Shown here in pieces: positions 31,019 to 42,530 of a stretch of 64,000 nt of DNA. The position numbers and the translations under genes are program-made. The notes beneath the pieces were generated by a model that worked only from the letters and a program-made list of their open reading frames with translations, had not been told where the DNA came from and ran no database searches. How positions within the stretch are numbered: the stretch's first letter is position 1; every line of letters starts with the position of its first letter. Source of the DNA: Stemphylium vesicarium (lineage: Eukaryota; Ascomycota; Dothideomycetes; Pleosporales; Pleosporaceae); contig QXCR01000020.1 of assembly GCA_004380135.1 (NCBI GenBank), positions 210,656 to 274,655 of the forward strand, in the 5' to 3' direction.

Positions 31019-32698
31019 GTTGTTGTGTAGGTAGTTGTCTCGTCGTTTGAGCTGTGTGATGATAGCCCAAGACAGAGGAGAGCATGCGGGCTGTATTTAT
31101 GTTCATCTGCCACTCGTTGCATTCCTCTGTGCCAAGTTTTGGCGCTGTTTCGTCCGGTCTACTCTTAGCAATGCTTGCGACTGCTCATGTCCTTGCTAGT
31201 CGTTGTGATTACTAGCGAGATCGACACCACTACTACTGCGTCTATTCCAGCCCGGACTAATCTCAAAATGAGCATGCAGGCTATCCTGTAGATGAAACTG
31301 CGTTCTTGCATCTGACGATCGTACCGTGAGTGTATTCGCTCTTTCCAGGCTGCCCCATTCCCGCTCGAGATCGACCTATTGAAGCCTGCAAGTCCTCGGT
31401 CCCGAATGGGAGATACTGGAAGCATCAGCACTAACCTCAGTGCACCTCGGCCGAAAGCTGAATTTAGGCATTACTGGAAAGGTCCGATACCGATTAGTAG
31501 ATGCGCGTTTACACGTTGCAGTGAGCGGAGAGTATGTTTGGCCGCCCGGAAAAGTGTTGACTAATCTCGGGACCGAGCCCACAAATGAAACTGTGGATAA
31601 GCTTCCCGAGTGTCGTGCCGCCTCTGCGCTTGTCCTTCCAGCGTTATTGTTCTGGTTTCGCGCAAGCCGAATGACTATCGCTGGAACGTTGGTTTGGTCA
31701 TTGATTGCGGAGTTCCAGCGTTACCCACTTCGCGCAATGCTCACCGCGATCGTTCTAAACTTTACACGAAAAGTGTCATGAATCCACCGGTGAGCATCAT
31801 CGCAGAGGCGGTGAAGGAATTCGGTGTGTGCATCTTTCTTGTATGCGAGAATTGCTCTGGGCTGTCCATGGGAACGATAGGATGTGAGTGATGGCGGCCA
31901 GAGTGAGGTACAATACAAGTAGTCAGATTAGACCCTTTGACGTCATGCTCAACTTTCTCCAATTCAATCTAGCGCCGTGAAACGCAAGGCTCGACTCTTC
32001 AAAACCATAGCCCTACAACGCCGTCAATCACGCATCACTCCCCGCCTGCTTTTAACTGTCTTCCCTACTTTAGAGGACGCGTTAACAATTCAATGCATCA
32101 AGACTTCTCGTCTAAACACAGCTCTTCGCCTTTCGTACGGGTAGACTTAGCTTGCATACCTAGTATTCTCTTCATCTAGTTTGTCTTCATCCCGCCCTAC
32201 AGGCTTTCCCTATTATCATTCTGTTCAGAAAAGCGCAGTCTAAAGGTTCGCGGAGCCGGACTCGGCTTTTTCCGTATGTCCGGGGTCCCGCGGTACGAAC
32301 ATCTACACATGCCCCACAATAACATGCTTGTATCGTTTCCTCGCTCGGAGGCTGTGTGAAATTCCAATCTTACCACTCTATACGTGTAAGTGTATACAGA
32401 TTTACGCGTATAAAACTGTACGTGTAAATAAACGCGACCGAGGATGCGCCGCTCGTACGAGGTACATATACCATGCCAGCTCAACCCTACAACAACCCCC
32501 GACACGCCACTGTACAAAGCCCTCGGCATGGCTCTTGGCAGTTAGGTCAAGGAATCTGGCAGAAACCTTCGAAGACCGGCGTATTAACTGTATTCGTGTA
32601 CAATCTGTATCGTCTGCACATGGTAGTTGGGGGTTTTCCCAACGACCACGAATGTTGTGCTCTTGTACGAGCTCGAATGTAATAACGAGTTCCCTACC
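31019..32698. other. 1.7-kb gene-poor stretch
   Basis: No supported gene. One plus-strand frame (31440-31781) holds a hydrophobic stretch (ASALVLPALLFWF ... TIAGTLVWSLIAEF) that could be an eroded membrane segment, but neighbouring frames are equally open and no family is recognisable. Confidence 0.4.
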
Positions 32699-33455
32699 AT
32701 GCCGCAGAACAACAAGCCCATCCCGCGCAGCATCCTCATCTTCGGTCCCGCGGCGCACATAGGCCGGGCACTCGGGCAATTCCTCACCCGCTCGGCTCCG
32801 GGCATCAAATTGCGGCTATCAACCAGCTCCGCAGCCAAGGTATCCGGGCTGAAGAAAGACTTCCCCGCCGCCGAAATCGTCACCGCAGACTACACAGACG
32901 AGGCTTCGCTCAAAGCAGCCTGCCTTGACATGGAATGCGTCTTCATCATCATCAACGGCCTACCCGACGAGCGCGTCGCAATGGCAAACATAGTCGCCGC
33001 GCTCAAAGCCGCAAGCAGCGCTATCCACATTATCAGGTTGCCCGGCATGCAGCCCGAGTCATCTCGCATGACAGACTCATTCCCATGTTTGATCCGCGCG
33101 ACATTGCAGAGGTAGCTGGTCGTCTCTTTCTCCCAGATAACCATCGCCACATTGGCCAATTCCACACGATGAACAACGGGACGGATTTGATGCGGTACTC
33201 GGATTTCGCGGGGCTGATGAGCGAGGTGTGGGGGCGAAGCCATTACGTCTGAGTCTAGCAAAGAGGCGTTTTGGAAAGAGTACAGCGGCATGGGGGATAT
33301 GCGCTGGCACTATCTGTGGGACTTTTTTCGGGTACGAGGGCGAGAATGAGGTTGTGTGGGCGAGGAACGATTTCGTGGAGAGGATGCTCGGGAGGAAACC
33401 GGTTTCGGTGAGGGATTGGTTGGTGGAGCATGGCGAGGTGATGCTGCGGAAGTAG
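32699..33455 (+). pseudogene. Broken SDR/NmrA-like NAD(P)-binding protein gene
   Basis: The first part (MPQNNKPIPRSILIFGPAAH, then GLKKDFPAAEIVTADYTDEA and CVFIIING) is a Rossmann-type NmrA-like N-terminus. The rest is present but in other frames: LIPMFDPRDIAEVAGRLFLP, then EAITSESSKEAFWKEY, then GYEGENEVVWARNDFVERML to a TAG at 33453-33455. Each frame change falls at a homopolymer or junction: near 33,070, at the G5 run near 33,230, and at the T6 run near 33,325. Between the N-terminal half and the FDPRD block, roughly 60 residues usual for the family are missing. A 38-nt GT...AG segment could rejoin the first junction but is very short for an intron, and the two homopolymer shifts remain. 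Confidence 0.65.
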
Positions 33456-34087
33456 GTGCTGTTTAAAGAGGCGTCAAGAGAGGCAGGATCCTGAGGAATG
33501 CGCCCAGCCTTTTCCTTCTCTAAATCCATGATGCTAGAGAAGTCATGGAGATGCATAGTCATGCGGCTTCAATGTCGGAATAGCTGTTGACAGTTGAAGA
33601 AAACTCACCACCTACCCCGTGGTTGATCTGAAAGGTCTAGTAAAAGCACTATAGTTGGATGGTAGTTTCATGGCGTATCATCGACACGACGTCGCAGACG
33701 AAATGAAATCCAAATGTAGAAGGCACACCCTGCACTTGCCTCGGCATACGATGCCACACAAAGTCGTCCAAGGGAGCCAAGCCTTACATGCCTACCCACA
33801 AGTCGCGATCTAATATGCTAGATATTAGCATTGCCGTCAAGAAACATCATGCTTGGTAGAAAGTAAGTTGAATACTCGCCCGAACATGGCAATTTCATGA
33901 TGAAGCAAAGGAGAGAACGGCCATTCTCATAGTATACATGCCCCTTTGCATCCCACCTGCCCCTCCACCATCATGTTGTGTGTCACCAGATGTATTCTGT
34001 TGTCATTATCCACCCCCGAACATTCTGCACCACTCGTTCATCGATCAATCGCTCGGAACGTAGGAACGTACGTTGGCGTCCGGCCAT
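33456..34087. other. Intergenic region
   Basis: About 630 bp; the 3' flanks of the broken NmrA-like gene and the COI1-like gene meet here. No gene seen. Confidence 0.5.
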
Positions 34088-34748
34088 TTATCGCTTCTTG
34101 GAATCGACCTTTTCCTCGAGAGTGCGGACGTAGCCCTCTATCCGTTGTACAGCGGACTGGAGTGCCTGTTGTGCGTAGTCAGCCATCATGCATTGGCGTC
34201 CGAACCAACCCAACGTTTGCCCTTCAGTTGTAGGGAATAGGAAAGAAACGACGGGTGCAATTGAAACGTACGTAGATGTCCTCAGTGAGAAGCTGGTTCG
34301 AAACACGGTACTCGTCAATGACATAGTAGTACATGCCCGCGCCCGATGCCGTTGCGCCAGTGAGGAAGCCGAAAAGACTGTGAATGACCATGTTAGCTGT
34401 ATTCTTTCCAACCAAGTCCTAGCCTCGCTATATTTCCCATTCCCAGCGACTTCTACACTGGTATGACCCTTCAATGTTTATTATGCCCTCAGGCCCTAGT
34501 CATCCCATCACAGCAACATTCCTCCCTCATCTTCTCGTCTCTTCCCAACCCCAGCCCGAAACAACCAAACACAAGAAAGACTAAACTCACCCGCCCCTAA
34601 AAGCACCCACCGGCTTCTTCACCGGCGCAGCAACAACCTCCTGCCTGAGCGTCGCACTAGTTTGAAACGCGCGTGTTGCCGTAGCCGTCGTCGCGGTGCG
34701 GAATCCCGCTCCGGCGCGGACCGCCTGCCTCGCGAATTGAGCAGCCAT
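34088..34748 (-). CDS. Small mitochondrial membrane protein, COI1-like
   Basis: Exons 34748-34591, 34377-34272 and 34165-34088 give 113 aa with matching phases. The N-terminus (MAAQFARQAVRAGAGFRTAT) is an Arg/Ala presequence. One membrane segment follows (LFGFLTGATASGAGMYYYV), then IDEYRVSNQLLTEDIY and a short coiled coil (ALQSAVQRIEGYVRTLEEKV). This matches the small conserved fungal family that includes yeast Coi1, which contacts respiratory complexes III and IV. The family assignment is from memory of the LFGFLTG...TEDIYALQ pattern. The gene is easy to miss because no exon exceeds 160 nt. Introns are 213 and 106 nt. Confidence 0.75.
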
Positions 34749-35490
34749 TGTATATCTCCTTCTTCCCTATTCCGGGCAGGTGACAACCAGAAGAAGGATG
34801 CTGGGTATACGATGTGGGGCTCGTGGACGTGGATGGCGGTGGCGGTGGTGGTGTCTTGGTGTCGTTGCGTGTGATGTGTGATGTGTGTGCTGGGTTGTGA
34901 CGTTGGGGAGCTCCTCCGCACAGAAAGCCGCCAGTGGTAGCGCTACAAACAGGCAACCAAGCTCTCTCGCCTGACGTGGTCGGACCCTTGCGTTTCTGTC
35001 CCGTTGGCGGTGCTTAGTCAGCGGGAGGAACCCCGCTCACACCCGACTACCATCTACTGTTCTATCGTGATAGTATATTTCCATTCTCGAAATGGCTTGA
35101 AGCGTTCGGAAGGAAAGCGTTCGTTTGACTAATTGATGGCGCTGCGTGAAAAAAGCAAATGGTGGATCTGGAATTCGTGTGTCAGCTTGCTGCGACGCGT
35201 GTAGGCAACAAAAAGTCCGAATCTTGAATTGCTTTTTCAAAAGTGCACGTACATGTCATCAAAGTCTGTCGCGTGGTTTGCATGGCGATCATAATCAAAG
35301 TTGTTTTCGTTGGGCGGTCGATGCTGCGTTGGTCATGAGGATTGATTCCACGTTCTAGTTGCGGTCATCCAAAGCCACAACACTGGCATGAAGACCAAAA
35401 GATGAAACAGATTCTCTATTAAAGTAGATGAGATATATGTAAAGGGTATGACTGGAGAAAAGAAACAACCACCAACACCACAAGAGACGT
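34749..35490. other. Intergenic region
   Basis: About 740 bp between two minus-strand genes: promoter of the COI1-like gene and 3' flank of the peroxidase. No gene seen. Confidence 0.5.
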
Positions 35491-36619
35491 CTACGGGAAG
35501 AATGGGCGGGTAGCAGGAAGCGTCTTGGTGCAGTCGACCATCTTGTCCATCGTATCCTTGCTGACACCCAGCATACTCATCCTCATGTAGGCCCTGGCGT
35601 AGTCAATATTCCAGCCAATTTGGTTACCGACAAACAATCTCCAGCTGGCGCTGACACTGGGGTGGGTGGAAAGAGCCTTGTCGCTGGGCAAGACGAACAC
35701 AGTCTGGTCCTGGGTTGCGCCGGCAGCGTTGTTGAGGGTGTCGTTGTAAAACTCAACGTCCCAGACACCGGGAGTAGTGTCGAGGAACTTGTCTTTTCCT
35801 GAGGCGCTCTCGTCGACGAAGCGTTGGCGGGCTGTGGCGTGAGCACCGACGAGGGCTGCGAGGTCACGCGCGGAGAAACCCTTGCGCTCGAACATGGCAA
35901 GAAGGTTGTCTGGGCTGTCGTGGGTGTCAGGAAGGAGGCCGACGGCATTGGCCTTGGTTGCATCCTTGCGGCCGATGAATGTGCGCACGCGAGGTCCCTT
36001 GGGGCAAGAGATGGTGGCGTGGTTGTGGGCGTATTGCACCAGATCAGCGTATCCAACCTTGTACTTGGCTTGGACGCCGCGGAGCACCTTGCGGGCGTTT
36101 TGAAGACCGTTGTTCTCCTTGCGGTTCTGCTCGCCAAAGTTCATGAGGAAGGATCCGTCCGCACCGCCGAAGGTAGAGCCCTTCTCCCAGGATCCAGCAT
36201 CGTGGAAACCCATACGGACTGCGCCACGAGCATTGTCGTTGCACTGCTGGTCCTCTCCCACAAACAGCTTGGTGAGCTCAGCAGAGACATCGTACCCTGG
36301 TGGCTGTCAGCTTCGCCGTATTGTAGACATGTTCTGGTGCAAACTCACAGATACAGCACTTGTCTTTGCTACCTGCACATGATGCCGGCTTCTCATCTTT
36401 GAAGTCGTCAATGCCGGACTTGGAGCCATCAAGGATTTCGTTGACCAGTTGCGTAACTTCGCCAAGGACACCGTCGAATTCACCCATGACATCGGCGATC
36501 ATGTCATCGAACATATCCGACTGAGCTGCTGGTGCAGCCTCACGGCGATCCAGTGGGCCCGCTGATGCTAGAAGGGAGAGTCCCAGAAGGGGGAAGGCGA
36601 GAGCTACTTTGTGAACCAT
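35491..36619 (-). CDS. Secreted class II haem peroxidase (ligninolytic-type family)
   Basis: Exons 36619-36349 and 36296-35491 give 358 aa. A signal peptide (MVHKVALAFPLLGLSLLASA) and a likely dibasic site (DRR) come first. An ~60-residue acidic segment leads to CCIWYDVSAELTKLF. The distal haem pocket is RMGFHDAGSW, with Arg118 and His122. The proximal histidine is in LVGAHATAR. Fungal class II peroxidases oxidise phenolics or Mn(II) with hydrogen peroxide outside the cell. Whether the Mn site or the surface Trp of lignin peroxidase is kept cannot be judged here. The start was chosen at MVHK because it opens the signal peptide. The intron (52 nt) has donor GTGAGT. Confidence 0.88.
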
Positions 36620-36743
36620 TTTGAAGATATAGAACTGAAGAGAAAGACTAGTATAAAGTAAGGAATGAAGAGAAGGTTGAACGAGTGATGTACAGCTGGA
36701 ACTGCGAGCTGATGAAGAAGAGAGGAGAGGGCACACGAGTTGG

Positions 36744-36753
36744 CCTTATATGT
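36744..36753 (-). promoter_or_regulatory. TATA-like element upstream of peroxidase
   Basis: On the minus strand the sequence reads ACATATAAGG about 130 nt before the ATG, a plausible TATA box. No other element is claimed. Confidence 0.4.
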
Positions 36754-38541
36754 TCCAACGACCTACTAGTGACGGTGGTGTACCATTGCTTTGATGGTCA
36801 CCGTTCCCGTCGATCAAGCCTGAAATGGGAGCAGTGTGCAAAGCAATGCGTGGGATGGTAAGCTACCAAGGCTAGAGACGTGCATGCCGTAGTCCCGAGA
36901 GAGGTTGCAACCCCTACAACAAAAAGCCAAATCGGCCAATGAGAGGGGGGAAATGTTGGGGGAAGCCACCAAACAGCAGCCACTTGGTAGTCATGATGGT
37001 GGACGACCAAAGTTAGATGTACCAACAGATGCCTTGAACATATCGAGGCCCGCACTTTTCGCACGCGGCGACGGTTGGTCAACGTCTTTGCGAAGGGCAG
37101 AAGCAATGTGCCAAGTCGTCCAGGGGTACACCGGTCATAGTAAGAGCGTGTGCGAATGTTGAGACTATTCGAGAGGTACTGATCTCGTGAGTCTCAAAAA
37201 CGCAGCGAGGCCATTGAGATTCGCCTAGTTTGAAGTGCAAAGGTAGCTGCGTGTACCAGATCGTAGCTCACTATGGAGCTGCCCTCAACCAACGAGGCGC
37301 ATATTTGTCAGTCGCCGAAGTGCCAGCCTTTGCTCCTCTCATCCAAGACATACGGTTATTCAGGGTCCAAAGCTTATGAGGAGGTAATGGTTTCGTGTGT
37401 TGTCGTGACCTTGCGCTGTGGCTTGTTCAGGCCTCACTGGGCTGATAGCTAAGCTCGCATCCTCCCTTGGCATATCACCCAGTAGTCTCCGTATGTAGAT
37501 CCGGCGTCTAAGTCAGCCTCACGGAGAACAATTCGAAGTGTTGGTCTGCAAGGACACAAAGCCGCATTAGAAGCAACTAGCGGGCTGTCAGTTTGTTTTC
37601 CGGGGATGATGTGTTCCGAACTAGTTCTAAGGGCTGAAACCACGGGCAGACCCGCAACTGTCGCTAGACACCGGCCAGTGTGGCCTCTGCCTATCTGTTA
37701 ACCTTCCAAATCAAGGTGCCCACTGCTTGTGGCTTGTGTTGGGGTCTTGTTTGCGGAAGAAGCTTGTTCTCATTCACAGGACGGAGGTCCAGAGCAGCTC
37801 AGAGCACACCGCTCGCAACGTCGCGCTCTATCCCCCAAGTCAGGTTCTTCCCTGAAATGCTCGTACGCGGTCGACGGGTATCTCTCCACGTTGCGCATTC
37901 TTGCAATCGCGTGCTTTTTGATAGAATCGATATCTGAGACTCCGCGGTGAACCACGCCAAAATCAGGGTATGCTCACGTGCAAAGCGGACGACAAGAGTT
38001 GCTAGATGCCAGGACATAGGCTCGTTACAGCAATACTCATGGTGCAACAGCAGCGCTCCTTCGATGCTACATTACATGCCTTGGTGCGGCAGTTGTAGGA
38101 TGCGGCCGGTCATGGGCCTGGTTATAGCGGTGTGCTGTTCGCTGGCTGGGACGCCTCAAGTCGCATCATCAGCGACTGAAAGTCTGTGCAGTGCGTGGAA
38201 GTCTTCTAGACCTCAAAAGAAGAACCGGATGGAAGCATTTGTGACAAAAGCACAACGGTGAAAGTCCTCGACGTAGATGCGTGTGTGGTGTTGGTGTCCT
38301 CCGCGGAGGGATCAGTGGGCGCAAAGGGGTCTTGGCATGCGGCACCGCAAAGCCGATTAGCGGAGGCGAAGCTTCTCGGCCCTTCCCATTCGATCTTCAT
38401 GCATCAACTCCATGGCCAACTTCGTACATTTTCATCCAACACTCCAGGATATTGCCCCCATAACTCGCTTTTTTGGCTGAAAACAACGTCCCGTTACCCC
38501 ACTGTTTCGTCGCCACCATTCCAACCGCGCCATGCACCCCG
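36754..38541. other. 1.8-kb gene-poor stretch
   Basis: Divergent region between the peroxidase and the Zn cluster factor. Many short frames on both strands, none protein-like. I see no repeat or RNA gene. Its size is unusual beside the 300-900 bp gaps elsewhere. Confidence 0.5.
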
Positions 38542-39936
38542 ATGTCGCACCCAGGGTCGTCTGGCAACAGCCCGCCAAAGCGTCGTCGCACAGTTGAAGG
38601 GTCCTGCTGGCCATGCAAGCAAAGGCGCGTCAAATGCGATCTTGAGAAGCCCATCTGCCGCCGTTGCATCAGCTCTCAGACGGATGACTGCAGCTACGAC
38701 AAGGTCCTGCTTCGATGGAAGAAGCGGCCCGCTAAGACAGTGCCTGAATGCCAGCTACAGCTGGTGGTGCAACGTCCTCTGGATGGACTAGACCTGGCTG
38801 TCAACGAGCGGAGAGCTCTCGACTACTTCAGAGCCCGCCTATGGCCGCTTTTTTCCACTCTGCACGAGCCATGTCCACCTCCAGTAGCACTCGCCCTGCG
38901 TTCCCAACCGGTCCTCCAGGCTTTATGTGTGTTCGCGGAAGAACATCGCGCTCTACAGGAAAAAGGATCGTCCAAGCAAACTCTCAGCCGGAGACGGATG
39001 CAGTGTCTGGCGGCCCTCCGCGACCATTTGGGGAGTGAGAACCCCGAGAGCAATCTTCTCCCTGCACTCCTAGTTGCAGTGCTATTACTATACTTCCTGG
39101 AAGGCTATTTGAACTGCACCAAAGACGGCGCATCCACCCATTGCCATCTTTCCGGCGCATTGGCCATCCTCAACGCGCTTGGGGGCTTTGAAGCAGCCTG
39201 GGCTTCGTCCGATAGGATCACCAGGATGCTTCTCTCGGAATTGGCATCCACTGATCTTACTGATGCATTGCTTCAGGACCGAAGACCCTCTTTTCCAGCT
39301 ACTATCTGGGCAAATATGGAACCCGGTTCCGTATGGTGGGAAACGGTCCCTGGGAGCCAAACTCTTGGCTCCGTTCTCATGACTATGGCTGAAATGAGTT
39401 TCTATCGTCATGAACTGCAAAGCGGAGGCATTATGTGCGTCGATCAAGTGCATGCGTTTGAGCGCGCGCTTCAGCCTACATACTCAACGCTCAATTACAC
39501 AGCTGAAGTATGTCCCGCTGGAGGTGTAGGAAAAGGACTGACCCATCTCGTGGCCACCGCATCTTTGTCGCTCATTCGTGCTTTCCAGCATGCGGGTCTC
39601 ATATATCTTTACAGTGCGATCCACAACATCCCCACTAAACATTTCCTTGTGCAGCAGCATGTGCACGCATGTTTGGAATGCATACAAGGCATGGATACAA
39701 GGTCCAAGGCGCAGAACTGTGCTTTGTTTCCTCTGTATGTGGCGGGCGCACATTCCATTTCCGAGGTGCATAGGACTTGCGTCTCGGATATATTGGGCAA
39801 AATTTACAAGAATCTGCGATTTGAATCTGTTCTGTCGATTCGAGCAACTCTGGAGACGCTATGGGAGCCTTCACGTAATCCAACCACTTGGACTGAGAGT
39901 TTCAAGAACACCGCCATGTGTACATTGGTGATTTGA
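38542..39936 (+). CDS. Zn(II)2Cys6 transcription factor
   Basis: A single exon of 464 aa. The binuclear cluster near the N-terminus has Cys at 22, 25, 32, 39, 42 and 50 (CWPCKQRRVKC ... CRRC), after a basic patch PPKRRR. A basic linker (LRWKKRPAK) follows. The rest is helical with a hydrophobic stretch (LLPALLVAVLLLYFLEGYL), as in the fungal-specific middle-homology regions. Such factors bind CGG-type sites and regulate local or distant metabolic genes. Its target is unknown; the divergent peroxidase 1.9 kb away is a candidate only by position. An in-phase upstream extension begins at a non-ATG codon, so the first ATG (38542) is used. Confidence 0.85.
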   Translation: MSHPGSSGNSPPKRRRTVEGSCWPCKQRRVKCDLEKPICRRCISSQTDDCSYDKVLLRWKKRPAKTVPECQLQLVVQRPLDGLDLAVNERRALDYFRARLWPLFSTLHEPCPPPVALALRSQPVLQALCVFAEEHRALQEKGSSKQTLSRRRMQCLAALRDHLGSENPESNLLPALLVAVLLLYFLEGYLNCTKDGASTHCHLSGALAILNALGGFEAAWASSDRITRMLLSELASTDLTDALLQDRRPSFPATIWANMEPGSVWWETVPGSQTLGSVLMTMAEMSFYRHELQSGGIMCVDQVHAFERALQPTYSTLNYTAEVCPAGGVGKGLTHLVATASLSLIRAFQHAGLIYLYSAIHNIPTKHFLVQQHVHACLECIQGMDTRSKAQNCALFPLYVAGAHSISEVHRTCVSDILGKIYKNLRFESVLSIRATLETLWEPSRNPTTWTESFKNTAMCTLVI

Positions 39937-40082
39937 GCGACCGCCAGTGTTCGCGTGTGTCTCGCAATGACAATCGCGGTGTTCATAATGCAAGTTTCCC
40001 CGGCTTTAGGGCTACAACCAACACACTACGACGCCGTATCTCGCTTTGCACTTTTACAAAGCAACAACAATATATAATAAGA

Positions 40083-40478
40083 TTACTCTATAAGAGCTTC
40101 CACCTCAATCTCGATTTGCATGCCTTAGATCCCGAGCTTCGCAATCTCCACACAAGTCCATACTGGCCGGTGGTCAGGCATGACACGGCGCCAGCCTTCG
40201 ATACATAGGTCCGCAGATTCGTCGATATTCGTGTGGTATGAGCGAATGGCAAAAACGTTCTTCCAAGAGGCTTTGCTATCCACGGACTGGAGAGCTTTCT
40301 CGATATTCTGTAACGCCAGTTCGACTTGTCTTCCAGCACTGTTGGCAATGTTGCCGTTCTCATCCCAGCCGCCTTGACCCGAGATCCGGATAGTGTTTCC
40401 CACTTTCACGGCTTGAGAGTAATAGAAATATCGAGATTTGGAGTCGCTGCCGGCATAGTTTCCGAAGATTGCAGGCAT
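40083..40478 (-). pseudogene. RidA/YjgF-family protein with premature stop before the last strand
   Basis: The frame from 40478 encodes 117 aa: HYSQAV-like start (FYYSQAVKVGNTIRISGQGG), LALQNIEKALQSV, and PDHRPVWTCVEIAKLG. These are the RidA hallmarks (imine/enamine deaminase or L-PSP group). It stops at TAA 40125-40127. The same frame then continues GMQIEIEVEALIE and ends at TAA 40083-40085. That segment is the expected final beta strand of the family, so a stop codon appears in place of the usual linker. No intron is visible at this point. The gene may be a recent pseudogene, or the shortened protein may still fold. Confidence 0.7.
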
Positions 40479-41236
40479 TATGGAAGAAGAAGGCTGATGT
40501 ATGGTAGCTTTTGGCGAGAATTATGAAGGACGCTGAAAGAAGAATGTCTTTGGTCGGACATGGTAGGCACAAGATCAAGACTTCCCCGGACTCTGAGACT
40601 ACTTATATGCATCGCGCGCCGTAGATGCTGAGTTTGGTGCTTACATCGACGGATGCAAATGTCACGAGCAAGTACATCAGAACCCACCCCAATCCAGCCC
40701 CGAAAGTACCTCGTTGTTTGCTTAAGCGGATCATCATCCATAGTGATCGATGCGATATCCAAAGATCCCTTGCCGCTAGGACGTGAAAGTCAACTCAAAC
40801 GTCCACTTACTGAAGTTGGCCTCGGAAATCCCGCCTGTGGAATAGTCAGCCTTGATATCATGAGACCCACATCCCAGCGGGATCCGTGTGGAACATCCCC
40901 GCAATCAACGTGTTTGGCATGCGCCGCGGGATATAGGAAAGAGAAGCTCACCTGGATTAGCAACTCCAAGGGCAATGGTTGCGCCACTGCGCATGAACGT
41001 GGGGTCCACCACTACAATGTTTTGCGGGGCAGTCTATACCATATCTAGCAAAAATGGCGGCCACGTCTGACCCACATTTTCAAAAACCTCACGCGCGATC
41101 TTACACTAGTGCGATACACAGTACCCAATGGCATCATTTGCCATTATCGACGCTCATGATTACTATGTTGTAGATTTCAACTTATTTTCCCGGTGTACAC
41201 CCATTGCTGCCGTGTTTGGTTGAACCGACACGAAAC
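40479..41236. other. Intergenic region with possible gene remnant
   Basis: Holds the RidA-gene promoter and the candidate exon pair described separately. The next plus-strand gene begins at 41237. Confidence 0.4.
40640..41036 (-). pseudogene. Possible remnant of an unidentified gene (exon pair)
   Basis: On the minus strand, 41036-40952 reads as an 85-nt exon between a TATAG acceptor and a GTGAGC donor (NIVVVDPTFMRSGATIALGV). A CCACAG acceptor then opens 40834 onward in phase (GGISEANFSKWTFELTF) to a TAG. A shifted frame downstream (SLDIASITMDDDPLKQTTRY) continues the protein-like signal. The combination of two fitting splice sites and a later frame change suggests a decayed gene. I do not recognise the family. 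Confidence 0.28.
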
Positions 41237-42530
41237 ATGGAAGTCATCTTCTCAAACCCTATGATAACGCCATTTGGCCTAGCAGCTTGCGTGCTGCTGG
41301 CCGCAATTGCACTGGTTTGGAAAGAACACGGCGTCAAGCACGGCGTCTCTAGTGTTCAAGACGAGAAGCGGAAATGTATGTCGCCCATATATACTCTGGG
41401 TATGCCACAAAAAGCTGATCGAGTGAAGCGCCATCAAAACCTTTCGTAACGCCACTACCAAAGCCAGCACCAGACTACAAGCTGGAGCTCACAGATCCAA
41501 AACTATACCGACCATTTCGACATGGTCCAAACTTCATCACCATGGGCATCCGGAAGATGGACTGGAACGAATGGATAGAAATGGACTCAAACTTCGTCCC
41601 TTACCACGATGCCAAGGTTCGCGAACTGGAAAAAGATACGAAGTCTCGCGTGCAGTATGTCGACAATGAAGTCACGCGATTGGCCTGTTTCGAAGTACTA
41701 GAGGAGTTGACACAATACCTCACGCATCGCTATCCCGACGTCTTCCAACTAAATGACAACATACTCCGAAACACCGTAACTGGCGAGAATTTCCCCTATC
41801 CGGCGCTAAACCCAACGGAAGCCATGGCGACAGCAGCAAAGCTCGTGCAAGACGATCTCGTAATCATGGTTCTTAACGACGACGGCCAATACCACATCGA
41901 CGCTGGCGCCGTATGTCTCCCCGGCTTTTGGCGCTTGATAGAAAAGTACCGTATGTCGCTCGACGAACTGCACATTGAAGCCGGGGTGCCGCACTACCAA
42001 GAGAAGCTACAAAAAGCCATGAACCGTTTCTTCGCCAACATGACGTGCGAGAAGCCTGTCATCAGGAACAACGTACGTCACTTAGCCTTCCCCTCTCCCC
42101 GACGAGATGTCCAATATTAACGCGCCATACACAGTTCTTCATCCAACTCGACGACGGCCTCGCCTGGTCCCACCGCATGGGCGACCAAAACTCCAACGCC
42201 GTCGCCTCCTGGGCGACGGCCAACTCGCAGGGTCTGCGCGTCGAAGACATTCATTTCCGGTCTGAACGGCAATCGCTTCGTCGACTGCCCAAATCAAAGG
42301 CTCTGCTTTTTACTATCCGGACTTACTTTGAGCCCGTTACTACGATCGCGAAGGAGCCGCATGTGCCGGGTAGACTGGCGGAGGCGATTCGGAATTGGGA
42401 TGAGACGGTTAGTTATTACAAGGGGAGAGATCATTGGGAGGGGTTGCTGTTGCCGTATCTAGATGAGGAGCATAGGAGGCAGGTTGATAGTGGGGTGTTG
42501 GAGGGGCCAGAGGGGGAATTCCCGTTTTGA
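41237..42530 (+). CDS. DUF3445 protein (haem-dependent oxidative N-demethylase-like)
   Basis: Exons 41237-41375, 41429-42072 and 42135-42530 give 392 aa with consistent phases. Introns are 53 and 62 nt. A single N-terminal membrane anchor (ITPFGLAACVLLAAIALVW) precedes the domain. The domain starts YRPFRHGPNFITMGIRKMDW and includes WIEMDSNFVPYHDAKVRELE, GAVCLPGFWRLIEKY and DDGLAWSHRMGDQN. This family is known as DUF3445, some bacterial members of which are haem-dependent N-demethylase subunits. In fungi it is widespread and uncharacterised. The second acceptor candidate that keeps phase (GTGAAG at 41428) was chosen. Confidence 0.82.

Noticed and set aside
31379..31891. Possible membrane-protein gene in the 1.7-kb gap.
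   Set aside because: Three overlapping frames equally open, no motif, no splice structure.
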